Assembly (NCBI RefSeq): GCF_030406605.1
Contig: NZ_CP129104.1
Span: 2,274,026 to 2,338,025 of the forward strand
DNA: 64,000 nucleotides
From: Curtobacterium sp. 458
Lineage (GTDB): Bacteria > Actinomycetota > Actinomycetes > Actinomycetales > Microbacteriaceae
Direction: 5' to 3'
Below, piece after piece: positions 7,897 to 17,426 of the stretch (the stretch's first letter is position 1; each line of letters begins with the position of its first letter). A program made the translations under genes and the position numbers. The notes below the pieces were generated by a model. That model saw only the letters and a list, made by a program, of their open reading frames with translations, did not search any database and was not told the DNA's origin.

Positions 7897-9204
7897 GTGC
7901 GTATCTCTGTCATCGGCTGCGGTTACCTCGGTGCCGTGCACGCCGCCTCCATGGCCAAGCTCGGGCACGACGTCGTCGCGGTGGACGTCGACCCGGCGAA
8001 GATCGAGCGACTCGCGGCGGGCGAGGCCCCCTTCTTCGAGCCCGGACTGCCGGAGATCCTGACGGAGGCGCTCGCCTCCGGCCGCATCCGGTTCACCACG
8101 GACATGGCCGAGGTCGCCGGTGCCACCGTGCACTTCCTCGCCGTCGGCACGCCGCAGGGCCCGACCGGGGCCGCGGACCTCACCTACGTCGACGCTGCGG
8201 TCGCGTCGCTCACCCCGTACCTCTCGGCCGGGCAGTACGTCGTCGGCAAGTCCACCGTGCCGGTGGGCACCGCGGCTCGGCTCGCGGCCGAGGTCGAGCA
8301 GGCCGTCCCCGGCGCCACGCTCGTCTGGAACCCGGAGTTCCTGCGCGAGGGCTTCGCCGTGCAGGACACCATCTCGCCCGACCGGCTCGTCTACGGCGTC
8401 CCGGCCGGCGAAGCGGGGGAGCGGGCCACCGCCGTCCTCGACGAGGTCTACGCCACGGCGCTCGCCGAGGGGACCCCGCGGCTCGTCGTCGACCTGCCCA
8501 CCGCGGAACTCGTCAAGGTCAGCGCGAACGCGTTCCTCGCGACGAAGATCTCCTTCATCAACGCGATGGCCGAGATCGCCGAGGTCGTCGGTGCCGACGT
8601 CACCGCGCTCGCCGACGCGATCGGGCATGACGCCCGCATCGGCCGCAAGTTCCTCAACGCCGGGCTCGGCTTCGGCGGTGGGTGCCTGCCGAAGGACATC
8701 CGCGCGTTCCAGGCCCGCGCCGACGAGCTCGGCGTGCCGGAGTCGCTCGCGTTCCTCGCCGACGTCGACGCCATCAACCTCCGTCGTCGCGACCACGTCG
8801 TCACCCTGGCCGAGGAGCTCCTCGGCGGTGACGTCAGCGGCAAGCGCATCGCCGTCCTCGGACTCGCGTTCAAGCCGAACTCCGACGACGTCCGCGACTC
8901 CCCGTCGCTCGACATCGCCGGGCGACTGCAGGCGCACGGCGCGCACGTCGCCGCGTACGACCCGGAGGCCGTCGTGACCGCTCGCCGGGTCCGTCCGGAG
9001 CTCGACTACGTCGAGTCCGCCGCCGACGCCCTGCGTGGCGCCGAGCTCGTGCTGGTGCTGACCGAGTGGAACGAGTTCCGCGAGCTCGACCCGACCGCGG
9101 TCGCCGCGCTCGTCGCCGAGCGGGTGGTCATCGACGGCCGCAACTGCCTCGACCGCGACGCCTGGACGGCAGCCGGCTTCACGCACCGCGGCATGGGACG
9201 CTGA
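7897..9204 (+). CDS. ugd: UDP-glucose 6-dehydrogenase
   Basis: A 435-residue NAD-dependent enzyme that oxidises UDP-glucose to UDP-glucuronate. It starts with the Rossmann motif VIGCGYLGAVHA, has the substrate loop LVWNPEFLREGFAV and the catalytic cysteine region GLGFGGGCLPKDI, then the C-terminal nucleotide-binding domain (LGLAFKPNSDDVRDSPS). Start GTG 7897 is chosen because the TACCGT box lies 6 nt before it and no upstream sequence is conserved-looking. It opens the polysaccharide region; the following membrane glycosyltransferase-like gene begins 11 nt after its stop and is probably in the same transcript. Confidence 0.95.
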   Translation: MRISVIGCGYLGAVHAASMAKLGHDVVAVDVDPAKIERLAAGEAPFFEPGLPEILTEALASGRIRFTTDMAEVAGATVHFLAVGTPQGPTGAADLTYVDAAVASLTPYLSAGQYVVGKSTVPVGTAARLAAEVEQAVPGATLVWNPEFLREGFAVQDTISPDRLVYGVPAGEAGERATAVLDEVYATALAEGTPRLVVDLPTAELVKVSANAFLATKISFINAMAEIAEVVGADVTALADAIGHDARIGRKFLNAGLGFGGGCLPKDIRAFQARADELGVPESLAFLADVDAINLRRRDHVVTLAEELLGGDVSGKRIAVLGLAFKPNSDDVRDSPSLDIAGRLQAHGAHVAAYDPEAVVTARRVRPELDYVESAADALRGAELVLVLTEWNEFRELDPTAVAALVAERVVIDGRNCLDRDAWTAAGFTHRGMGR

Positions 9205-9215
9205 GCGTCCGGCCG

Positions 9216-10715
9216 GTGGGGGGCAGGTTCGGCACCTTCGTCAGCGGAGTCCGCGGACGCGACTGGGCGACACCCGTCGTGCTCGCGGCGACGCTGTTCC
9301 TGCTCCTCGCGTCGGTCGCGCGGGCCTTCTCCACGCTGCCGCTGAGCAGCGCGGACGAGCCGGCGCACGTCGACTACGCGCTGCGGGTCTGGCAGGGGCA
9401 GCTGCCGCAGCTGCTCGACGGACTGCGCTTCGAGCCGGGCTTCGGCGCCCGGGTGCCCGTGCAGTGGGTCGCGCAGCACCCGCCGCTGTTCTACCTGCTG
9501 CTCGCGCCGGTCGTCGGGCCGCTGGTCGACGCCGACCACCCCCTGCAGGCGGTGCTCGCCGCACGGCTCGTCGACGCCGTGCTCGTCGCCCTCGTGGTGC
9601 CCGCTGCCGCCTGGGCCGCTGCACGCTGCTTCCCGGGGGCGCGCCGGTTGCCCGCGACCGTGGCGGTCGTCGCGGCGTCCACACCGCTCCTGGTCGTCCA
9701 GGGCGGCGTCGTCTACAACGACTCGCTGTCCGCCCTCGTCGGGGTCCTCGGCTGCGGCGTCGCCGGTGCGGCCCTGCGGTCCGGCGTGACGACGCGGCTC
9801 CTCGTGTGGGGTTCGGTCGTGGCCGCTGCCGGCATGGCCACGCGACTGTCGTTCGCCCTCTGGTTCGTCGCGATCGTGGTGGCGTTCCTGCTCGCTCGGT
9901 CGGTGCGCGTCCCGCGACTCCGCGGGGTGTGGGGGCGGGTGCTCGTCGCCCTCGGCCCGGTCGTCGCCGCGGCAGCCGCGTCCGGGTGGTTCTACGTCCG
10001 GAACGAGATCCTCACCGGGAGCTTCAGCGGTCGACCGAAGCCGTGGCCCGGCTCGACGCCCCGACCGAAGATCCCGGAGTCGGTCGTCGTCCGGACGAAG
10101 GGGTTCTGGCAGCAGCTCGGGGCGCTGTACCGTGGCGCGCTCGACGTCAACGGCGCCCTGCCGTGGGTCCTGCTGCTCGTCCCCGTGGTCCTCGCGCTGG
10201 TCGGACTCGTGGTCGTCGCGGTGGTCGTGCTCCGGCGTCGGTCGACGGCGGTCGGGCGGGTGTCCGACGGCGAGCGCTGGCCCCGGGCGCTCGTGGTGGC
10301 GATGTTCGTCGTCGTGCTGCTGCTGTACGTCGTCGTGGAGATCCGCTACGTCGCGGGCGGCGGAGCCCCGAACAGTCGGTACACGCTCGGCGTCCTGATG
10401 CCGGTGCTGCTCGTCGTCGCGGCTGGACTCCGGTGCGTCGAGCGCGCGGCGGTCGTGCTCGTCCCGGCGTGGTCGCTGACCACCGCGGTCGCGATCTGGT
10501 CCTTGTTCGACGGGGCCGGCAACGCCCTGGTGGCGCACTCCGGAACCGTCGTCGTCGGCGCGTCCGCCGCTGCCGGTGTTCTCGGAGTCCTGACCCTCGT
10601 GCTCTTCGTCGTCGGCGAGCTCCGGACGGTGTGGTCGCGCGGCGGGACCGGCGCGGCCGGGGCCGACGACGCGGACGGGACTCAGCGCATCGCTGCTCGG
10701 AGCACGGCCCGGTAG
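9216..10715 (+). CDS. DUF2142-type polytopic membrane protein (GT-C-like)
   Basis: A 499-residue integral membrane protein with about ten hydrophobic segments. After the first helix it carries SSADEPAHVDYALRVWQG, the acidic DEPAH signature shared with three other proteins in this window, then QHPPLFYLLLAP and YNDSLSALVG. This is the DUF2142 pattern; the fold resembles GT-C enzymes that use polyprenol-phosphate sugars, with the acidic pair as probable catalytic residues, but activity is not proved. Start GTG 9216 lies 11 nt after ugd. Its last 34 bases overlap the convergent glycosyltransferase gene. Confidence 0.8.
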   Translation: MGGRFGTFVSGVRGRDWATPVVLAATLFLLLASVARAFSTLPLSSADEPAHVDYALRVWQGQLPQLLDGLRFEPGFGARVPVQWVAQHPPLFYLLLAPVVGPLVDADHPLQAVLAARLVDAVLVALVVPAAAWAAARCFPGARRLPATVAVVAASTPLLVVQGGVVYNDSLSALVGVLGCGVAGAALRSGVTTRLLVWGSVVAAAGMATRLSFALWFVAIVVAFLLARSVRVPRLRGVWGRVLVALGPVVAAAAASGWFYVRNEILTGSFSGRPKPWPGSTPRPKIPESVVVRTKGFWQQLGALYRGALDVNGALPWVLLLVPVVLALVGLVVVAVVVLRRRSTAVGRVSDGERWPRALVVAMFVVVLLLYVVVEIRYVAGGGAPNSRYTLGVLMPVLLVVAAGLRCVERAAVVLVPAWSLTTAVAIWSLFDGAGNALVAHSGTVVVGASAAAGVLGVLTLVLFVVGELRTVWSRGGTGAAGADDADGTQRIAARSTAR

Positions 10716-11860
10716 CGCTCGCCGATCCGCTCGGTGGAGAACTCGGCGGCCGAGGCCACGGCCCGCTCCTGGTAGCGCCCACGGGCCGCGTCGTCCGTCA
10801 GCACCCGCAGGAGCGAGGCGCGGAGGGCGGGCACGTCACCCGGGGGGACGAGGAGCCCCGACTCGTCGTCCGTGACGACGTCGCGGATCCCGGGCAGGTC
10901 GCTGGCGACGATGGCGGCACCGACCGCCGCGGCCTCGAGCAGCGTCACCGGCAGTCCCTCCTGGTCGCCGTTCGCCGCCGGGATCGACGGCACCGCGACG
11001 ACCGTGGCGGACGCCAGCGTGTCGAGGACCTCGGAGCGCCCGCGCTGGCCGGTGAACGTCACGGGGAGCCCCGCGGCCTGCTGCTCGAGCTGGGCGCGGT
11101 AGGGGCCGTCACCGACGACGGTGAGCCGCCACGGGACGTCCTCGCCGAGGCCGCGGAGGGCCTCGAGCAGGTTGCCGAAGCCCTTCTTCTCGACGAGGCG
11201 ACCGACGGCCACCACGTGGTGCTCCTGGGGAGGTGTGCGGGCGCGGGCAGCGCGCGCCGGCCCGAGGTCGACGCCCATCGGGATCACGCTCGAGCGGTCC
11301 TCGGGCACGCCCCAGGCCGTGAGACGGTCGCGCATCTCGGAGTTCACCGTCGTGACGTGCGCGGCGCGGCCGAAGATCCAGCGCTTCAGCCGCACCAGCG
11401 GGGCGGCCCGCAGGGCGTAGATGTCCCCGCCGTGGGTCGTGACGACGAGCGGCACACCCGGTGCGGCGAGGGTGGCGACGAGCCCCTGCGGGATCGCCCA
11501 GTGCGCGTGGATGACGTCCGGTCGGCCGGAGCGCACCGCGGCGCGGACCGCCCGGTACTGCGCGAACACGAGCGCCGGGACCTGGACGAGTCGCGTGCGC
11601 CGCTCCTTGAGGTTGTCGAGGATGGCGCCGTCGGCGAGGTCCTCGAGGGCCTTCGGGAAGTACGGGAACCGCCGGACGTGCACCGCGCCGATCGTCTCGC
11701 GTGCCGCACCCTCGGGGACACGCGGCGTGAGGACGAGCGTGTCGAACTCGGTGGCCTCCTGGTGGGCGAGGTCGAGCACGAACGCGGGGACCCCGTCGTC
11801 CGGACGGGCCGGGAAGGTCGATCCGAGGACGAGCAGACGAGGGCGGGAGCTGCGGGACAA
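10682..11860 (-). CDS. GT4-family glycosyltransferase
   Basis: A 392-residue GT-B enzyme, probably cytoplasmic. The N-terminal domain shows FPARPDDGVPAFVLDLA and HAHWAIPQGLVA; the C-terminal donor domain shows VGRLVEKKGFGNLLEAL, VVGDGPYRAQLE and the nucleotide-sugar binding region EGLPVTLLEAAAVG. The start is taken as TTG 11860 because AAGGAGGCC-type Shine-Dalgarno sequence (GGAAAGG) lies at proper distance and upstream in-frame codons look noncoding. It is divergent from the pyruvyl transferase and convergently overlaps the DUF2142 gene by 34 bases. Donor and acceptor sugars are unknown. Confidence 0.88.
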   Translation of the reverse strand: MSRSSRPRLLVLGSTFPARPDDGVPAFVLDLAHQEATEFDTLVLTPRVPEGAARETIGAVHVRRFPYFPKALEDLADGAILDNLKERRTRLVQVPALVFAQYRAVRAAVRSGRPDVIHAHWAIPQGLVATLAAPGVPLVVTTHGGDIYALRAAPLVRLKRWIFGRAAHVTTVNSEMRDRLTAWGVPEDRSSVIPMGVDLGPARAARARTPPQEHHVVAVGRLVEKKGFGNLLEALRGLGEDVPWRLTVVGDGPYRAQLEQQAAGLPVTFTGQRGRSEVLDTLASATVVAVPSIPAANGDQEGLPVTLLEAAAVGAAIVASDLPGIRDVVTDDESGLLVPPGDVPALRASLLRVLTDDAARGRYQERAVASAAEFSTERIGERYRAVLRAAMR

Positions 11861-11895
11861 GGAGGCCTTTCCGGGGTGGTGCCGGGTGGGACCGG

Positions 11896-11901
11896 TAGGC
11901 T
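11896..11901 (+). promoter_or_regulatory. -10 box for the pyruvyl transferase
   Basis: TAGGCT, 8 nt, then GTG 11910; leaderless or nearly so. Confidence 0.5.
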
Positions 11902-11909
11902 CTCGACCC

Positions 11910-13148
11910 GTGCGCGTACTGATCCACAATAGCGATTCGCCCCGCAACCGAGGCGACCGGGCGATCCTCGCCGGCAACGTCGAGCTCGTCCGCCGCCGGT
12001 GGCCCGACGCCGAGATCGTCTCGCTCTCGCAGTACCCCGAGCGGGACGGCGAGTGGTTCGGGATCCGGTTCCTGCCGGTCTCGCCGTACAGCACCGGTGT
12101 CGGCGACCTCGTCGCCCTGCTCCGCGCCGCCCGTGGGGCGGACGTGGTGCTCTGGGGCGGCGGCGAGATCCTCAAGGACTACACGAACAAGCTCGGCCTC
12201 GTGTACTGGTTCGGCAAGATGCTGCTCGTCCGCGCGGTCAACCGGAACCTCGTCGGGGCGTTCCAGGGCATCGGCCCGACGTCGGCGGGCGTCAGCAAGC
12301 GCCTCATCCGCGCGACCGTCGACCTGTGCCGCTCCTTCGCCGTCCGTGACGACGAGTCGCGCGAGAAGCTCCTCGCCTGGGGCGTCCGCACCCCCGTCGT
12401 CTCCTCGTTCGACCCCGCCGTCGTCGGTACGGTCGCACAGCCGGACGCCGACGTCCTCGAGCGGCTCGAGCGCTCCACCGGGTTGACGGCCGAGCGGCTC
12501 GAGGGCTCGATCGGCTTCGGTGTCCGCCGCTGGTTCCACTACAAGCGCAGCGGGTGGATCCCGTTCCGCTTCCTGCCGAAGCGGTTCCGCCAGACCGGCG
12601 TGGACAGCGACCGACTCGTGACGTACCGGCAGGCGCTCGCCGACCTGGCCGACCGGCAGGTGGAGCGCTGGGACGCCGACGTCGTCTTCTACCCGATGCA
12701 CATGGAGGCATCCGAGGGTGACGCCGCCTTCGCGCGCGAGGTCATCGCGCTCATGCGTCACGGCGACCGCACCCACGTGGTCGAGGCCGACGTCTTCTCG
12801 CCAGCCGAGTACGCGGGCCTCATGTCGCGCAGCCGGCTGTTCCTCGCGAGCCGGCTCCACTCGGCGATCGTCGGCACGATCGCCGGCGTCCCGGCCGCCG
12901 TCCTCTACTACGTCGACAAGGGCCGACTGTTCTTCGAGCAGATGGGCCAGCAGGCCTACTCGAAGCCGATCGAGTCGGCGCTCGAGCCGGGCTTCGTCGA
13001 CGACGTGACGGCGCTCCTCGAGGACCTCGACGCACAGCGCGACACGGTCACGGCCCAGCTCGCGGAGGGCGTCGCGTCGATGGCCACGCGTCTGGACGCC
13101 GACTTCGCGGTGGCGACGCGCGGGATCGAGTCGCGTACCGGTCGCTGA
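11910..13148 (+). CDS. Polysaccharide pyruvyl transferase
   Basis: A 412-residue protein of the CsaB/PssK/WcaK family, which moves a pyruvyl group from phosphoenolpyruvate to a sugar of a cell-surface polymer, forming an acidic ketal. Family signatures: the N-terminal NRGDRAILAGNVEL, WGGGEILKDY in the middle, FQGIGPTSAG, and the C-terminal SRLHSAIVGTIAGVPA. Start GTG 11910 follows TAGGCT by 8 nt. The presence of this enzyme predicts pyruvylated sugars, often used as anchors for surface-layer-like proteins, though no SLH domain is seen in the secreted proteins here. A strong palindromic terminator follows 13 nt after the stop. Confidence 0.9.
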   Translation: MRVLIHNSDSPRNRGDRAILAGNVELVRRRWPDAEIVSLSQYPERDGEWFGIRFLPVSPYSTGVGDLVALLRAARGADVVLWGGGEILKDYTNKLGLVYWFGKMLLVRAVNRNLVGAFQGIGPTSAGVSKRLIRATVDLCRSFAVRDDESREKLLAWGVRTPVVSSFDPAVVGTVAQPDADVLERLERSTGLTAERLEGSIGFGVRRWFHYKRSGWIPFRFLPKRFRQTGVDSDRLVTYRQALADLADRQVERWDADVVFYPMHMEASEGDAAFAREVIALMRHGDRTHVVEADVFSPAEYAGLMSRSRLFLASRLHSAIVGTIAGVPAAVLYYVDKGRLFFEQMGQQAYSKPIESALEPGFVDDVTALLEDLDAQRDTVTAQLAEGVASMATRLDADFAVATRGIESRTGR

Positions 13149-13161
13149 CGCGACCACGACC

Positions 13162-13203
13162 GGACGGGAGGCGCGGTGCCAGCCGGCACCGCGCCTCCCG
13201 TCC
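13162..13203. terminator. Palindromic terminator of the repeat family (19-bp arms)
   Basis: Two perfect 19-base arms (GGACGGGAGGCGCGGTGCC and complement) with loop AGCC, between convergent genes. Almost the same sequence recurs at 45131-45178. Confidence 0.75.
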
Positions 13204-13235
13204 GTCGTCCCGCCCGTCGACGGGCCCGACCCGGC

Positions 13236-14255
13236 TCAGTCGCGTCGGGTCGCCATCTTCTTGAGGTTCGTCATCGTGCTGCGGTAGACGTCCTGGTCGC
13301 CGGGGAGCGGACCGCTCGACGCCCACTGCCAGAACGAGTAGTTCTTCCAGCTGTTGCCGACCGTGCCCGGGTTGGTGAAGTCCTTCACCGGGTAGAGCGC
13401 CACGAACAGCGGGTTGTCCTGGAACTGGCTGCTGTTGTTCGTGCAGCGCTTCCACCAGTCCGTCGTCGTGTAGATCAGCGGGTACCGCCCGATCTTCTTG
13501 TACACGGTGTTCGAGAAGTCCTTGATCCAGCTCCGCATGTCCGCCCACGACTTCCCGTAGCAGACGCCCTGCGACGCACTGCCGTACTCGATGTCGAGCA
13601 GCGGCGGCAGCGTGAGGCCGTCGGCGCTCCAGCCGCCGCCGTTCTTGAAGAAGAAGTTCGCGGTCGCGGCTCCGCTCGCCTGGCTCGGCTGCGCGTAGAC
13701 GTAGCCGCCGCGGATGATGTTGCGCGTGCGGGCGGTGGCGTAGTGCTCCTTGTACACCGGGCTGACGTAGGAGACGCCCTCGGTCGCCTTGATGTACGCG
13801 AACCGCGCCCCCGCGTTGTACGCGTTGCGGAAGTTCACGTTCGGCTGCCACGCGCTGATGTCGAAGCCCTGGATCTTGCCGGGGGGCGGACCGCCGGCGG
13901 TGGCGGCCTGGGCGGTCGCCTGTGTGCGGGCGCCCGCCGCCGACGAGGCCTGCGGCACCACCGTGGTGAGTTCCCGCTCCCCGGCGAAGCGGGCGATCCC
14001 GGCGCCCATCTGGTGGTTGCCGGTCCGGTCCATCTCGGCGATGGACGTCGTCGTGTCGGTGGACCCCGCCGTCGGTGCCGGTGCCGGTGTCGCTGTCGGC
14101 GTCGGCGTCGGCGTCGTCGTCGGTGTCGCTGTCGCTGTCGCTGTCGCTGTCGGCGTCGTCGTCTCGGCGTGTGCCTGACCGGTTCCCAGCACGAGTGCCC
14201 CGGCCACGACCGCAGCCACCCCGATGCCGATCGACCTGCTCCTGGTGGCGCGCAT
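13236..14255 (-). CDS. Secreted GH25 lysozyme
   Basis: A 339-residue exported muramidase. A signal peptide with cleavage after QAHA is followed by a Thr/Pro/Ala linker coded by short repeats (four gtcgct units at 14125-14148), a region of unknown role (about 60-130), then the GH25 barrel: GFDISAWQPNV, AYIKATEGVSYV, the catalytic Asp and Glu in LLDIEYG, and the C-terminal FWQWASSG. GH25 enzymes cleave the beta-1,4 bond between MurNAc and GlcNAc. Start ATG 14255 is preferred over GTG 14264 because GAGGAGGGG lies at the right distance only for the ATG. Probably involved in wall remodelling. Confidence 0.9.
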   Translation of the reverse strand: MRATRSRSIGIGVAAVVAGALVLGTGQAHAETTTPTATATATATPTTTPTPTPTATPAPAPTAGSTDTTTSIAEMDRTGNHQMGAGIARFAGERELTTVVPQASSAAGARTQATAQAATAGGPPPGKIQGFDISAWQPNVNFRNAYNAGARFAYIKATEGVSYVSPVYKEHYATARTRNIIRGGYVYAQPSQASGAATANFFFKNGGGWSADGLTLPPLLDIEYGSASQGVCYGKSWADMRSWIKDFSNTVYKKIGRYPLIYTTTDWWKRCTNNSSQFQDNPLFVALYPVKDFTNPGTVGNSWKNYSFWQWASSGPLPGDQDVYRSTMTNLKKMATRRD

Positions 14256-14403
14256 GCGGCCCACCCCTCCTCGTCGAGTCGGCGCAGGGCCCTGTCATCC
14301 CCGCGCCACGTCCGAGCGATGCTACCCGACACGTGACGGAGAGCCGGGCGGACCGCGTGCTGCGGCCTCCGTCGGTGAGAGGCGTCGCCCCGTGGATGCG
14401 AAG

Positions 14404-16278
14404 ATGGCTGACGTGACCGTGACGACGCCAGCCGCCCGCGAGGCGCTCGACCTCCACTTCGAGCGGCACCACGAGCGCACGACCAGTCGTCGCCGCACGC
14501 TGCTCGCGTTCGCGTCCATGGCGGCCGTCCTCGTCCTCGGCATCGGACTCACGGCCGCCGTCGGCTACCACCAGCGGCTCGGCGTCACGAACGTCGACGG
14601 CATCTCGTACATGTCCATCGCACGCGACTACGCGAACGGGTGGTTCGGGGACGCGATCAACGCCTACTGGTCGCCGATGGTGTCGTGGCTCATGGCACCG
14701 CTCGTGGCCGTGGGGCTCGGGCTGCCGTCCGCGTTCCTCGTCGTCAACCTCGCAGCGGCGGCCGTCGTGCTCGGCGTGGGCGGGTGGGTGGTCTGGTCGC
14801 AAATCCACCGGGTCGTCCCGGCGCTCGTGTACATGGTCGCGGCCATCCCCGCGCTGATGGCCACCGTCTCGGTGCAGACCCCCGACCTGCTCGTGGTCGC
14901 GTGGATCGTCCTCTGGCTCTGGGCCCTCCGCTGGGCCGACCGCGTCCGGACCGGTTCCCTCCGGATCCGGATCGTCGTCGGCGTCGTCCTCGGCATCGCG
15001 ATCGCCGCCGGTTACTTCGTCAAGCTGTTCCTGGTCCCGGTGGTGATCGGGTCGTTCGTCGTCTGGATGCTCCTCCGTGCCTGGTCCGCGGCACGGCGTC
15101 GCGAGCCCGCGTTCCGCTGGTGGCCGACCGCGGCGACGGCGGTGGTCGTGGCGGTGGTCGTGGCGGCTCCGTGGGTCGGCGCCCTCACGCACAAGTACGG
15201 GTACCCGACGCTCGGGTCGTCGCTCGACGTGAACATCAGCTCGAAGTTCGACGCCGGGTCGCGGTCGGGTGACTGGCCGTGGCTGCCGGTGCCGCCGAAC
15301 CCGCACGCGGTCACGGCGAACGAGGACTTCACCAAGTCGGTCTACATGCAGGGCGTCGCCGAGAACCCCGACCCGAGCGCCTCCACCGCGCCGACGACGA
15401 GCGAGCCGTCCGCCGACGCCGCACCGACCGTGACGAAGGAGTCGGGGCTCCTCGCCCGCGCGCAGTACTACGTGCAGCAGCGGGTCTTCGCGTTCCCCTT
15501 CTACCTCAACCGCATCGCCTCGTTCGCGCCCTTCGCCGTGCCGATCGGCCTGCTCTTCACGGCAGCCCTCGTCGTCGGGGTCGTCCGCTTCCGCCGGTAC
15601 GCGTTCGCCTGCCTCACCGCCGCGACCGCGCTCGTCTACTTCGTCGGGTACGCCCTCATCACCTCGTCGTCGAGCGGGGGTGGCAACCCGCGGTACTACT
15701 GGCCGCTGTTCTACGTCTCGACCCTCCTCGCCGCGCTCATGCTGCCGACGGTGTGGCGCTTCGTCCGGCGGCGTGGGGTCCTCCGCATCGTCGTCGCGTG
15801 CATCGGGATCGCCGTCGTGCCGCTCGCGTCCTTCTCGCAGAACTGGTTGGGACACCCCGCACCGTTCGTGGCGTCGGTGGCGAGTGCCGAGCCACTCGAC
15901 GTGACCGGTCCGACGCAGGTGCCCGAACTCGTCCGGCTGGCGGACGAGATCACCGCGAGCGGGGTGTTGCCGCCCGGGTCGAACGTCGTGGGCACCAACA
16001 CGCGCGGGCTCGCATCGCTCGCGTTCCTCACCGACACCCGGATGTTCGGGCGCTCCGGGCAGGGGTACAACTACACGTCGGCGGCGCAGCGCGCGGTGTT
16101 CCGTGAGCAGGGCATCCGGTACTTCTTCCAGTACGACCCCGCTGAACGCGCCGAGCGGGACTACTCGGGCGCGGGCACGCTCGTCGGGACGTTCACCGCG
16201 GTCATCCCGTGCACGGGGGACACCTCGAGCGACCGGACGCGGCCGTGCCGCGTCGAGATCATCCGGCTCGACGGCTGA
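14404..16278 (+). CDS. GT39/ArnT-like membrane glycosyltransferase
   Basis: A 624-residue protein with about ten transmembrane segments and a C-terminal extracytoplasmic domain (about residues 500-624). After the first helix it has TNVDGISYMSIARDYANG, the acidic loop position typical of PMT-like GT-C enzymes, then SPMVSWLMAPLVA. A Ser/Thr/Pro stretch near residue 320 lies between helices. Such proteins transfer sugars from polyprenol-phosphate donors outside the membrane. Start is uncertain: ATG 14404 is listed, but GTG 14413 follows GAAGAT by 7 nt and may be the real leaderless start. Divergent from the lysozyme gene. Confidence 0.78.
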   Translation: MADVTVTTPAAREALDLHFERHHERTTSRRRTLLAFASMAAVLVLGIGLTAAVGYHQRLGVTNVDGISYMSIARDYANGWFGDAINAYWSPMVSWLMAPLVAVGLGLPSAFLVVNLAAAAVVLGVGGWVVWSQIHRVVPALVYMVAAIPALMATVSVQTPDLLVVAWIVLWLWALRWADRVRTGSLRIRIVVGVVLGIAIAAGYFVKLFLVPVVIGSFVVWMLLRAWSAARRREPAFRWWPTAATAVVVAVVVAAPWVGALTHKYGYPTLGSSLDVNISSKFDAGSRSGDWPWLPVPPNPHAVTANEDFTKSVYMQGVAENPDPSASTAPTTSEPSADAAPTVTKESGLLARAQYYVQQRVFAFPFYLNRIASFAPFAVPIGLLFTAALVVGVVRFRRYAFACLTAATALVYFVGYALITSSSSGGGNPRYYWPLFYVSTLLAALMLPTVWRFVRRRGVLRIVVACIGIAVVPLASFSQNWLGHPAPFVASVASAEPLDVTGPTQVPELVRLADEITASGVLPPGSNVVGTNTRGLASLAFLTDTRMFGRSGQGYNYTSAAQRAVFREQGIRYFFQYDPAERAERDYSGAGTLVGTFTAVIPCTGDTSSDRTRPCRVEIIRLDG

Positions 16279-16333
16279 GCGGCGAGGAGGCTGCGCGCGC
16301 TGCTCGCTCGGCTGGCGCCCCGGGACGGGCGTC

Positions 16334-16339
16334 TACGAT
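16334..16339 (+). promoter_or_regulatory. -10 box for the AglD-like gene, with leader
   Basis: TACGAT lies 29 nt before the TTG start; unlike most genes here a Shine-Dalgarno AGGAG (16358-16362) follows, 6 nt before TTG 16369, so this transcript has a leader. Confidence 0.4.
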
Positions 16340-16368
16340 GTCCTGAGCCCCGAACGCAGGAGAACCGT

Positions 16369-17403
16369 TTGTCCGACAGCACCAGCAGCGACGCCCCCGC
16401 ACCCGAGGGGAAGCGTCGGCCCGGCCTGCGCCGGTTCCTGACGAAGGCGATCCCGATCGCGTTCTACGTGCTGCTCGCGGTGTTCCTCGTGCTGTACGTG
16501 CGCAGCGTCGACTGGGCGCAGCTGTCACGGGTGCAGTGGAACTGGGGGTGGGTCGCCGTCGCGACCGTGATCAGCCTCGGCTTCCGGTACTGGGGCGTCG
16601 GCATCTGGTTCTACCTGCTTCGACGACTGGGCGCGACCGGCCTCAAGGGCAGCGGTGTCACCCTGACCTACGTGTACGCGAAGTCCTGGATGGGCCGCTA
16701 CATCCCCGGTGCAGCGACCTGGATCATCGGGAAGGTCTACTTCGCGTCGAAGCACGGTGTCTCCAAGGCCCGACTCGGCGTCAGCGGGCTGCTCGAAGGG
16801 GCCCTGCAGATCGCAGCGACCCTCGCACTCGCCCTCGTCCTGCTGCTCATCGACCCCCGGACGCACGACCTCGACGGGTGGCTCATCGCGCTCATGATCG
16901 CCGCCTTCGTCGGCTGCGTCGTGTGCCTCGTCCCGCAGGTCTTCGTGTGGCTCATCGGACTCGCGTTGAAGATCCTCCGTCGGAAGCCGCTCGAGGACGA
17001 CGTGCGTCCCGGACTCGGGACCGTGCTCGGCGGTGCCGGACTGTACGTCGCGGGTGCCATCCTGTCGGGCAGCGCTTACTACTTCATCACCCTCGCGGTG
17101 TACCCGTCGCTCAAGGGCAGTGACGCGGCGTTCGTCATCGGCGCCGCGAGCATGGCGTCGGCGATCAGCATGCTCGCGGTGTTCGCGCCCGGCGGGCTCG
17201 GCGTCCGCGAGGGCGTGCAGGCGCTGCTGCTGAGCCTCGTGATGCCGCCGTCGATCGCCCTCGTGGTGGTCGTCGTGACGCGCGTCTGGAGCCTCGCGGT
17301 CGACGCACTCTTCCTGCTCTGCGCGGCGGTGCCGACCTGGTTCGGGCGCGGACGGCCCACGGACGACGCGTCGGTCGTGCACGACGGGGCCCCGGCGGCC
17401 TGA
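16369..17403 (+). CDS. LPG-synthase/AglD-type (UPF0104) flippase-like membrane protein
   Basis: A 344-residue protein with about eight membrane segments and the family's landmarks KSWMGRYIPGAATWIIGK and FAPGGLGVREGVQALLL. Proteins of this lysylphosphatidylglycerol-synthase transmembrane family without the C-terminal synthase domain often sit in polysaccharide loci and are thought to move or modify lipid-linked substrates. TTG 16369 is used as start because AGGAG lies 6 nt upstream and a plausible promoter lies before that. The gene ends 23 nt from the convergent DUF2142 gene. Confidence 0.82.
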   Translation: MSDSTSSDAPAPEGKRRPGLRRFLTKAIPIAFYVLLAVFLVLYVRSVDWAQLSRVQWNWGWVAVATVISLGFRYWGVGIWFYLLRRLGATGLKGSGVTLTYVYAKSWMGRYIPGAATWIIGKVYFASKHGVSKARLGVSGLLEGALQIAATLALALVLLLIDPRTHDLDGWLIALMIAAFVGCVVCLVPQVFVWLIGLALKILRRKPLEDDVRPGLGTVLGGAGLYVAGAILSGSAYYFITLAVYPSLKGSDAAFVIGAASMASAISMLAVFAPGGLGVREGVQALLLSLVMPPSIALVVVVVTRVWSLAVDALFLLCAAVPTWFGRGRPTDDASVVHDGAPAA

Positions 17404-17426
17404 CGCCGGGGCGGGCCGCTCCCTCG

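Noticed and set aside
12179..12478. Small minus-strand gene inside the pyruvyl transferase gene
   Set aside because: It is an antisense shadow without start signals; the plus-strand frame carries all family motifs.
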